Positions 37,411 through 47,531 of a DNA stretch of 64,000 nt are shown piece by piece. Where the stretch lies: NCBI GenBank assembly GCA_039720395.1, contig CM077834.1, positions 1,054,001 through 1,118,000 of the forward strand. The letters run 5' to 3'. The position numbers were made by a program, and so were the translations under genes. Below the pieces are notes generated by a model that saw nothing but the letters and a program-made list of their open reading frames with translations, was not told where the DNA came from and ran no database searches. Within the stretch, counting starts at the first letter, position 1; each line of letters opens with the position of its first letter. This stretch comes from Liquidambar formosana (lineage: Eukaryota > Streptophyta > Magnoliopsida > Saxifragales > Altingiaceae).

Positions 37411-39834
37411 TTACATCTGAGGTCCAAGCGGTAGCCTACTCATAAATTGCTGATAAACTGACGAACCGTTAGAGAGGTCCAGACCAGGTTCCGACATTGG
37501 CTCCACCTTCGGTTCTCCTTTTGGCAACATGAAATCCATTTCATTCATCTGGCGTTGCTGTCCTATATAAGGATGAACGGGCATAACAGTAAGCTTTCCT
37601 TGGCTAGGGCCCAACCCAGCCATTGCCAGATTAGCCAGGCCATGTTGATTCATTCCAAAAGTGAAGCCATGGGAAGGCCCTAGCTGCTGTCTTGCAGGTA
37701 GGCTGAAAGAACCGAGTGAAGCAGGCCTTTCAAACCTTGCCATGCTGTTGTGAACCTGCGATGGCTCTGGCCTGTGAACGTGGGTCTGAACAGCAGCTTG
37801 GGCTGGTACAGTGTTAGAGGCACCAGAGTTGACATGACTGCTGTTGCGAGCAGCTGGAACATCATGATTGTGCTTTCCCTCATATGTGGTAATCACCGAC
37901 TTGAGGTCATGGGATGCCCTCTCCACATGCTTTCTCACTGTGCAGCCTGCATTGGTGCACTTGTAGTAACTCCTGTATCAAAAGAATAACAAATTGTATT
38001 TAGTTTCAAATTTTCAATTTGCAAATTGTTTTAAGATTTATTTTTTGTGTTGTACATGTATCAGAGAGAGAGAAGAAGAAGAAGAAGAAGAAGAAGAAGA
38101 AGATGAAGAAAAAGAAGAAGAATCCCCGAACCAAAAAAGAAGACGACGACGACGAAGAGGAAGAAGATGCCTACCTCGGATTGGGATTTCCTTTCACAAC
38201 CTTCTGCCCATACTTGCGCCAGCGGTATCCATCGTCAAGGATATCAACCTCACTGGTTGTCTGGACCACAACTCTAGGCTCACGAATGGCTCTCGTGGCC
38301 CCACTCATTTCTGTTGCATAAGCTTCGACTTTCCTGGAATATCAAAAAACATCAAAACATTCACTTAGTGATCTCCTTACCACATACCAGATATCATCCA
38401 AAAGAAAACAAAGAAATGTAGCAGGATACCTTCTCTTTGACTCAGATTCATCTCCTTCACCATCATAACCTAATGATACGCTGCCATGCGTCCCCCGATC
38501 ATCTTCATCCTCATCATTTGAAAAGGTAGAAGAGACATCCACTGCATCATTTGATTCAAAGTGAGTGCCATTCTGAGCATGCAACGAGGTAGAGGGGTTG
38601 CAGTATTCAGGGCCCACAGATGCTGACGATGTCACCTCAAGGTTGTCATGCCTCCAATCAGGAGTTCCAGCAGCAGTTCCCTTTTGTGTACTTGCCCAAA
38701 AGGGATCACCATCAGCACCACTCTGTGGCCCAGTTTGTTCAGGGATATCAAGTTGCATGTCGCTGAGTGGGTTACATGATCCAATGGCTGATCGGCGATT
38801 GGGAGGAGGTTTGGGGTGATTGTGGGCCCCCTTGTAGATGATCTCTGTTATGTGGCCCTCATGAGACCGTTCCACCTTTTTCTTAACCGGACAATTTGGA
38901 TGTGTGCACTTGTAATAACTTCGTGGATATTCACTTCCTTTTACTTGTTTTTGCCCATACTTTCTCCAATTATACCCATCCTCAGATGGAGCACCACCAC
39001 CACCAACCACCATGGAATCTCCACTTCCTCTTTGATCTCCTTCCTCATCTGGTTGCTCATCAAGTGGTGGAGAATGTTCTGCACTGCCACCAACAGTATC
39101 GAAGGCCCTTGAATCAATAGTATCTTTTTCAGTAGATGATCTGGAGAAGTCTGCCTGAAGATGGAGTCCTTTTGCATTTTGAGAGTGGGCTTTGGTGGGT
39201 TCTAAATTTTGAGACTGAAAACAGTTCTCGGACTGAACTGAAACCTCAATACTGGGAAAGGGCTGAGGAATTGTGGCAGGCTTCATCTGTATGCAGAAAC
39301 CATATATAACTTAAAAAAGATGATGAATTATTTACCTCTTTTCTAGGTTTAGCATGTAACTAATTTTACTGTTGACTCAGTGTCCAGTTCTCATCAATTG
39401 CAGCAGAGTTTCAAATTTTAGAATTTCTATACTAATTACCAAAACATGTTTGTGTGCACATGGGTGTGTGTTTAGATTGAGACGTATAGTTGTTCCAGGT
39501 TTAAAGTTTCAAATAAAATAGAACTCAGGGAGTAGAATTACTTTGCTTGCCGCATCAAGAAAAAAAGATGAACTCGATTCTGCAACAGGCTTGAATGCAA
39601 AAGATGATGAACTGATGTCTTCAAAGAGATTGTCTTTACTTCTATCAGAGGCCTCTGAGATCAATGTAGAGCTCCTAGTGTTACCATTTGGGACAAATGG
39701 AAATTTTCCTGTTGTTGGAGATGGCTGAGCCTGCAACAGGATAAGATTAAAAGATGAGTTTTAGTATGTGGCACAATACCTTTAATGAAACTGAATTGTT
39801 TCAACTTTTAACTGGGTTTTTTTTTTTTTTTTTT

Positions 39835-39865
<31 letters not shown>

Positions 39866-41329
39866 GGGGCACTTATCTGAAGAGAAGACATAAGTGAGAC
39901 ATACCCACAAATTAGGATCTAACTGTGCTTGTCATAAAATAGAACAAACATGGACCCACTTTGATGTAATGAATACATGAATAAAATTATATTAATAACT
40001 TTCTATGCAGTTGCTCCTTGTAAAACATATACAAAGGTATATGAGTTGTTGGTTGATACCTTGTCTACCTTTAAAATCAAGCCAAGTCATAGAATACCAA
40101 AAGATACTTTAAATTAAAACACACAAATTCAGTATTGTTCCCCCAAAATCATCATATTTGTGTGTATGCAAGTGAAAGACATCAGAATTGCATAATAAGC
40201 AGCACTATTTCAAGAGTTAACAAAACTTGACCCAACACGAAATCCAAGAAGATCCTTGTGGTAACAAACTTCTATATTGCAGCCAAGAGCTTCTTGGAAA
40301 CACAATGTCCCAGAAAATTAGTAAGTATTCTCAGTCAAACGAGTATCTTTCCGAGTTCCAACAATGACACGAGGACAGGCATCCATTCAACAATTTTTGA
40401 TGTTCGAACTCATTCAAAGTAGAAGTCAAACACAATGTTTGCAGTCTGATTATTGATTGAACTGCATAAATAGGTCTCCACCACAACAAACACAGATTGG
40501 ATATTTCTATGGATATCACTTATTACTTATGGACCTTTCCTGGATTTGTTGGCCCTTTTCAGCTCCTAATTTACAATATGCAATTGATTGTAAACCTTTG
40601 AAGTTTAATACTATCTTTGCATACAGCATAAAATATAAAGGCATCATTCGGTGTTTGTTCAGAAAAGCAAGACAATTGATCCCTCAATAATGCAAACAAA
40701 CTTTACTTTAGATTATCAAAATTTAAGCTTACCAGCGAATTTGAAAGGAAAACTGGGGAATCTAGCAGTGTCGTTGGACTGAGACCAGGTGGAATTGTCA
40801 AGTAAGGAGACCGAACATCAGGGTTCAACGACAGGTCAGAAGATCTGATGCTTTCTGTATTCAACCTTGGAGCATTAAACCCGGCTCTGGCTGCAATCCT
40901 TTCAACAAGACCTCCACGCGAGCTTCCTCTCTGCTGCTCTGAAAATGCACTTAATTCAGTGAATTGATTACCGGTAACACCGGCTCGTCTCACATCATTT
41001 TCATTGGCGTTTCCTGACACCATCTGCTGTCGAGACCCCAGAGAAAGGCCCTCATTTCTATTTTCAGGTTCTGAAATTGATCTTGAGCCATTCTCATCAC
41101 GTAACAGTGAGGAGAAAAAGGCTCTTGGGCTCACATCATTTTCATTGGCGTTTCCTGACACCATCTGCTGTCGAGAACCCAGAGAAAGGCCCTCATTTCT
41201 ATTTTCAGGTTCTGAAATTGATCTTGAGCCATTCTCATCACGTAACAGTGAGGAGAAAAAGGCTCTTGGGCTTGGACTAGGAGGCAACCATTCTCCGATT
41301 ATAGCAACATGGTCATCCATACCGGTCAT
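37411..41329 (-). CDS. WRKY2: WRKY2-type group I transcription factor, five coding exons (787 aa)
   Basis: Coding exons on the minus strand: 41329-40733, 39730-39542, 39286-38430, 38333-38175, 37972-37411. All introns are GT-AG and phases agree, giving 787 residues against about 690 in Arabidopsis WRKY2. The start [14 protein letters not shown] matches the WRKY2/WRKY34 N terminus. [15 protein letters not shown] and QPSPTTGKF are the conserved SP-rich MAPK-substrate segment. The first WRKY domain has WRKYGQK at 369-375 and zinc ligands C389, C394, H417, H419. The second has WRKYGQK at 586-592 and C606, C611, H635, H637, interrupted by the usual intron after [33 protein letters not shown] lies between the domains. 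It binds W-box DNA in the nucleus; Arabidopsis WRKY2/34 act in pollen and zygote polarity downstream of MPK3/6. Exon 1 carries a 47-residue duplication. Confidence 0.95.
38060..38160. repeat. GAA/GAC microsatellite in WRKY intron 4
   Basis: A run of GAA triplets with GAT and GAC variants lies within the 202-bp intron (37973-38174). On the gene strand it is a pyrimidine tract close to the donor. Confidence 0.8.
39817..39869. repeat. T28-G25 homopolymer pair in WRKY intron 1
   Basis: Twenty-eight T are followed directly by 25 G on the plus strand (C25 then A28 on the gene strand). The length is probably polymorphic and prone to assembly error. Confidence 0.9.
40991..41271 (-). repeat. 141-bp in-frame tandem duplication in WRKY exon 1
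   Basis: Copies start at 40991 and 41132. Over 141 bp I see one difference (GACCCC versus GAACCC), which is synonymous. Each unit encodes 47 residues beginning [15 protein letters not shown] and ending NANENDV. The frame is preserved. Confidence 0.95.
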
Positions 41330-42700
41330 TATAAGTCAAATCCTTGACTGCTACAAGCTCGAAATTCAGCCTAACAATGGATGAATACCTGAAAGGTTTA
41401 CATCAGATTCAATCAATGATGAAATCAAACTTAAGCCCAACAATTCTAGAATGGCATATGTATGAAACACCACACAAGAAAAATCAGATATGCACTCGAA
41501 TCTTATTCCCCCCTGGAGATCAAATAGTTCCATCTTCATTGGGGTTTAAAGATGGTATCACGAAAATTGAGAGACATAAAAGAAGCGTCTAAGGAGTACA
41601 CCCATGAATCAATTCCAAAATAACAATACCCATTAAATAGAAAAGCCTGTTCCAAAAAGGAAAAAAAAAATAAAATCATGAAAGGAAATTGATAGGAACC
41701 ATCATAAGGCCCTATATATATATATATATATATAAAATTATATGAGAGGCAAGTCCACCCAACATTTGCTTTCCTTTTTGTTTTTTTTTTTTTTTCGCGT
41801 AACACATAGAAAGGCTAAATCACATAACAGGAGATGATTAAAATTTACCAAATTTTGATGAAAATGCATAAAAGAAACTCATCATAAATTTTTTATGTTT
41901 TATTTTGAAACAAAGAAGCCAATTACATAAATAACCCATTATTGAATTCCAGTTGCCAGCAAGATCTAATTATATGGATTTTGACATGAATGAAATATAT
42001 CGGAAAAGCAAAATCCGACCTCAAATTGAAGAGAAAACTAAAGGGGCGAAGCCAAAAAAGAAAAAAATTCCCAAGAAGAAAAACTGAACAAATCCAGCTA
42101 AGATATAAAATTAAACAAAAGCAGCTATTATAATTAGCAACATTAGAAGAAAAAGAGGAAGAAAATGAAATTTGCAGATGATGAGAGACGTACGTAAGAT
42201 TACCAAATTGAGAGACACCAAATTAGGAAAAGGAGAGAAAGGCAATCATTTGAAATGATTAATAGATTTAGTTACCTGATGATTTATGAGAGTCAAAAGC
42301 GAAGATGGTAGGAAGGAGACGACCCCTGAAGCCTGACCAGACCAGACCAGACCAGACCCGACCTGACCTGTTCAAATTTTGTTGTTCAATCCAGGGAGTC
42401 AAGAGAAAAAGGGAGACACCCAACCACCTTCCTCTCAATTGCCTCACTTTCTTTCGGTGTGCGTACGGCTTCAGCTCCACCAATACGATGATTTTTTTTT
42501 TCCTTTTTGTATTTGTTTACAGAGACTAGATACAGAAGAAGATAATAAGGTGGAAAAAAAAAAAGGAAAAAATGGGGGAAGGAGAAGTGGGGGAGGGAGG
42601 GGGTGTGGAAACGGACGGGAAAATGGATGGGGAATCTTTCTGTCAAGGAAGAAAAGAGAAAAGTTTTTCCACCCCCAAATCTATTATTTTCATCATTGCT
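41330..42700 (-). promoter_or_regulatory. 5' leader exons and leader intron of the WRKY gene
   Basis: On the minus strand CATCAG|GTAACT at 42276/42275 is a donor, and CCTTTCAG|GTATTC at 41389/41388 an acceptor. They define an 887-bp leader intron and a 58-bp untranslated part before the ATG. The upstream exon contains a GACCA pentanucleotide repeat (about 42334-42358) and purine/pyrimidine tracts near 42540-42600. Confidence 0.6.
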
Positions 42701-43347
42701 GTTGATTTCTTTGTTTCATTTTATTATACTATATATAAATAAAGAAGGGAAATAATCACCTCCTCTTTTGGACTGGGCTTTTATTTTGTGTTGCCTAGTC
42801 GGCCCTCTCAGCAGGCCGTGTAGTCTTCTGCCTCGTTGCGGTTGATGGGAGTTTGGTCCTAAAACAGCCGACTCTTCTGGCTCTAGAACTGGAGCCAGAA
42901 GAAGAGCTAGAGTTTTAATTTTTGGAGGTCATTCCATTTTCTGCCGCTTATTAATGACTCCATTTTTATTGCGATGACTGATGATAATAATTAATAATTA
43001 TGGCATATATGCACTGTAAGGTTAGGGTGTCCAACAGTAAAGCCGCCCAACACCTGTCCCTCTACAACGGAACAGAACCATAACCGTATGACTACCTCTC
43101 CTCTCCTCTCCTCTCCTCTCCTCTCCACTGCTCTGTTCGGTTAGGGCCTCCTCACTACCAATTTGCCATTTTTAGCGTCCACACTTCAAACCAACATATA
43201 ACCGTATGTATATATGACACCTCTCTCTCCAACGGAGATGCACCTTAATTATATATGATCTTACGTGCTAACGCCTTATCCATGACTCATCCTATTCATC
43301 TTTTGTGTTAATCGTTTAACATCTAATCATTATCCATTCAAAATTAA

Positions 43348-43378
<31 letters not shown>

Positions 43379-43700
43379 AAAACAAAAGAAAATAAAAAAT
43401 CTTACTCAATAGTTAAAATTATGAAATAATTATATTTCTTCAATACGGAGATAAATGTAGTAAAATTTTACTTTTATAGGATTACATAAAGTTTAATTTA
43501 TTATGTGCACTTATTGAGAAAAAAAAATCCTAAATCCACCTCTTAGAGACACGATCAGGCCGAGTCAATCATCCAACTCGACCTACATAATTTTATCTAC
43601 TCATACAAATAGAGAAAAACACAAGGCTTCATTAGTATTACTTCCTACATCATTTGAAAAAATCCTATTAAAATGTGTTTCCAACATCGGTGGGCGGACG
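42701..43700. other. Intergenic DNA upstream of the WRKY gene
   Basis: Contains a CTCCT pentanucleotide microsatellite (about 43098-43125) and a C21-A14 homopolymer pair (43348-43382). No gene was recognised. Part is probably promoter. Confidence 0.5.
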
Positions 43701-43714
43701 AAGGTTTGAATAAA

Positions 43715-43852
43715 CTCAAGAGTCCCTAAACCCCTATAATTATGAGAAGATTTAATACCATGACATTCATAAAGAATTCAAACCTCAAGAGTCCCTAAAA
43801 CCCTATAATTATGAGAAGATATAATACCATAACATTCATAAAGAATCTCGAG
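43715..43852. repeat. 69-bp tandem repeat, two copies
   Basis: Copies start at 43715 and 43784 with CTCAAGAGTCCCTAAA and share ATAATTATGAGAAGAT and CATTCATAAAGAAT. A few substitutions separate them. It lies just outside the transposon nest. Confidence 0.8.
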
Positions 43853-44404
43853 ACACCACTTCGAATTGGACCTATAGAATAAATGTACAACAACGACCTC
43901 ATTAAATCCAACTAAATCCTTGAAATGAATATCCATTAATGGGAATGGCAACGGGCAAGGTAGGGCCGGGTTGGATTTACTAGTATATCAACTTTGGTCT
44001 TGGCTATGAAACCTCGGCCTTGGCCTCATCCTGAACCCCAACAGGTCTTACCGAGCAGAACTATTTTTGCCCCTATTAATCATTTGAGATATCTGAATCC
44101 CACCCCGCCCCGCTAACATTTTTCTTTTTTTTGGTTGGTATTTTCCAATTACCATTTTTTATATTAACGCCTCACAAGTCCATACATTAAAAGTCCTAAT
44201 TTCCAACCTTCCATAAAAGTCCTAGGAGAGCTTCATATATTCATAGAACAATTCATCTTTCCATTTTTATTTTTTATTTTTTTATTTTGTGAGGAAAAAA
44301 GAAGGAAGCTAATCTATACTACTTATAAAAAGATAAATGTGAGAAAAACTTTTGATTGATTAATATACCCTTATTTTAATTTTTAAATACACAACTATCC
44401 TTCT

Positions 44405-44545
44405 GCATATATAGGAAATATAACAATATAAAACACATACCTTAATAAGAATTTTAAGGAAACTATACAACTACCCTTTTGCATATATAAGATACATAGC
44501 AATATAAAACATATACCTTAATAAGAATTCTGAGGAAACTATAAT
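44405..44545 (+). repeat. 76-bp tandem repeat inside the Helitron
   Basis: Two copies start with GCATATATA at 44405 and 44481 and share CAATATAAAACA and ACCTTAATAAGAATT phrases. Confidence 0.75.
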
Positions 44546-44737
44546 TCGTATTATAATTAAATAAAACTAAATCCAAATAGAAATTCTAAGGAAACAGAAA
44601 CTATAATTCGTATATAATAAATAAACAACCAGATTGTAAATTCCGCTTTCTCCATTAAGAATAACTTCAATTTTTTCTCCACCTTTTCCATTAACAGCGA
44701 CTTCTCCCTTCTCTGGTAAGTTTTGCTCTGCAAATTA

Positions 44738-44782
<45 letters not shown>
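44738..44782. repeat. TA microsatellite
   Basis: A run of TA dinucleotides of roughly 40 bp, interrupted once near its start, lies inside the left arm of the Helitron. Confidence 0.85.
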
Positions 44783-44785
<3 letters not shown>

Positions 44786-46205
44786 TACTGTGCTGGAAAT
44801 TTGTTGAGTTGGGTTTTGGTTTGAATGTTAATAATCACATTAGGTTTTATTTAATTTTGTTCCTCTGAGAAATTAATTTTATGCAATCATATTTCATTTA
44901 AATTCTATATATCTTTCCTAGAGTTTTTTATATTCAAGTTTTTGGTTTTGTATTTTTTATTTTTGCTGTGAGTATTTTCACTTACTTTTTATTTGATTGG
45001 TAGAGTTTCATAAGTAATTTGCTAAAATACTTTTGTGTTTGAATGCTAAACCCTTTATTTTACGTGGTAAATCATTTAATTATATTTTTTCTTTTGATGA
45101 AAAATTGCTCTTGGAAATATCCGATGAGAATTGAAAAGTTATTTTTATATGCTTATTCTCTTTCGAATTTTTTCTTGTTAATAAAAACTCCATTGTAAGA
45201 GGTATGTATTTTATTTTATTATTTTTTTTAAAATGTTCAATCTCTCTATGTTGTTTTTCTGATTTTTTCTTGAAGATTAAAATTCCCTTCTCAAGACTAC
45301 ACTATTTATGGGTGATTTGAGGGGTGGGCCGGAGAACAAGGGCCTTAGGTTTCTAAATATTCTTGATGAGGCATCTTGCCTTATTTTTTGATTTGTAATT
45401 TTCCCCATTTTTTGAATCATAAGATTAGTTTTCGTGCTATGTTATCTTTGGTTGTTTCAATTAATGGGATGTTGAGCTCCAATGATGCATTGTGGAATGT
45501 CTCGCTACAAAGTGGGAATCCATAGATTCTTTAACCAAAAAAAATAATAATAATAATACAAAGAAGTTGAAGAGAGGTAGTGTAATACCCGTAATTTTTA
45601 AATAGGGTATTAAGGGTTTAATCTAGGGTTAACGCAGCTAATCCCTTGATCTTTTCGAATGATTACATGCATGGGTAGTGCATGTGGATGATATTATGAT
45701 GTTGGATGTGTTTGGATGCTTGTTTTGGTACATTGGGTATCTTTCGGGTGCGTTTAGCCTTATTTGCAACTTAAGGGTATAAGTTGCTGAAATTTGGCTA
45801 AGTGTGGGAAAAAAGTAGATTTTCGTAAATCTTCGTTTTAAAGGATAATTTTTGGCGGTAATGGGAGTTTATAATATTATAAGACATTGGTATTTTATGG
45901 GATTTTATTAGCATGTTTGGATTGGGTTCCACGCATGTTTGTCTTAGAAAAATCTGTCGGGCGACGGATTTTGTACTAAAACTTGAAATCTAGATTTTGA
46001 TATATTGGGTATTTGATTTTTTTGATATTTTATTTAGATTCAAATGGGGGGTTATTTACTTATTTTTCATTAAATAACTTAAAGTAAAAGGAAGAAGAAA
46101 GAATGGAGAAGATTACTTAAATGTTTTTAATGAAAATAAAGCAGGAATGTGTACTGTGTGGGTTTATACACAATTGCCTGAGTTACTGGGCAATTTCAGC
46201 AAGGG

Positions 46206-46309
46206 ACGATCGATCGTGCCTTGGGGACGATCGATCGTGGGTGTCCCAGAAACATGTTTTGGCTTCTGTTTTTCACGATCGATCGTGCCCTTAGACCACG
46301 ATCGATCGT
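46206..46309. promoter_or_regulatory. Four copies of a 12-bp palindrome upstream of the LTR TATA box
   Basis: ACGATCGATCGT occurs exactly at 46206-46217, 46227-46238, 46275-46286 and 46298-46309. Copies 3 and 4 extend to CACGATCGATCGTG. Start-to-start distances are 21, 48 and 23 bp, so the copies form two pairs, each about two helical turns apart. They end about 60 bp before TATAAAAA at 46371. Confidence 0.85.
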
Positions 46310-46369
46310 GCATCGCGGTTTTTGCAAATTTTTTTTTTTGCGTTAAATGACGCAAATGCCCCTCACCCC

Positions 46370-46445
46370 TTATAAAAACCCATCCCCACGATTTTTAGAC
46401 CAAATCTGATCTTGTTGGGCATGGAGAGAGAGAGAGAGAGGGAGA
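46370..46445 (+). promoter_or_regulatory. LTR core promoter and start of transcribed part
   Basis: CCCCTTATAAAAACCC holds a canonical plant TATA box at about 46371-46378, so transcription would start near 46400. A GA-rich tract follows at about 46424-46442. This marks the probable U3/R boundary of the LTR. Confidence 0.6.
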
Positions 46446-47452
46446 GAAGGAGAAGAGGGGGCGGAGGCTCGACGGTGTCTCGCCGAAGCACGGCGACCTC
46501 GATCCGACGCCGGCAAGCTCGGATCTAGCGTATTTTAGCCCGATCTACGCGAGTATGGTGGTGGATTTGGGTTTTTCTCTCTCTTTGAGGCTTGGAAATG
46601 CATTATCATGGTTGGATTCATATTCTCCAACCTCTTGGTGGAGCTTGGAGCTTGTTCACGGTGATTTGAGCTAGGATTTCGTGGGTGTTGGCATGGATTG
46701 TCATCCTCACCAACTCTTTTGCATTCTAGAGGTATTTTCTCATATTTTAGAGTTAGGGTTTGTAATTTCTTTTGGTTTATCATCTCATTCTTACATTTTT
46801 GGGTTATTCATGCATATTGGGGAGCTTTAGTGGTGATTTGGAGTTGGGACCTCCGTTACCAACATCAACCAAGTCATTTGGGAGCTAGGGCTTGGATTGG
46901 GAGCGTGCATTTGCATCCTAGGGCTTGGAGTTCATACCCACAACCTCAAAGGTTACATTTTTCTACGCATTTGGTTGAGGTAGGTGCAATTTACATAGGT
47001 TTAAACTACTGACATGATAATATGGTATATATTATCATATTATTTGGTATTCTTGGGCCTAGAATATGAATATACATGATTTATGGAATAAATCTTAAAT
47101 GGGACTTTGGGGTATTGGATAACATAAATTGGAAATTATGTTTATTAATGAGTTGGTTTATTTTATACATTAAATGGAATATAATTGTACTGATTTTACG
47201 GGTATTTATGATGTTATCATAAATTGGTATAATGATGTGATTATTTCCACTATGGTTTATATGGTATATTTTGAAGATGATTTTGGTTATAAAATCATTT
47301 TATGGTTTATCGCATTGCATATTGGCATAATCATGCATTAAATGGATTTAATGAATACTGGGTAAAAGTATTGTATTAAAAGGGGTCATTGGAATTGGAC
47401 TACTTGCAGTCAATAGGACTTTGCGGTGTTTTCCATTCCTTTGGTCCGGGGG

Positions 47453-47531
47453 TACTTTCCGGTTCCAGGTAGGAACCCTTGTGTTCCCGAATCAGATGCT
47501 ACTTTCCGGTTCCAGGTAGGAACCCTTGTGT
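47453..47531 (+). repeat. 47-bp-period direct repeat in the LTR
   Basis: The 32-bp phrase beginning TACTTTCCGGTTCCAGG and ending CTTGTGTT occurs at 47453 and 47500 without a mismatch. The AGGAACCC within it can pair with GGTTCC, so each copy can form a small hairpin. Confidence 0.8.

Noticed and set aside
37994..38368. Glutamate-rich frame
   Set aside because: Reads a GAA microsatellite in a WRKY intron, antisense to the gene.
46147..46350. Short frame with RSIV repeats
   Set aside because: The repeats are the ACGATCGATCGT palindromes read as codons upstream of the LTR TATA box; no coding evidence.
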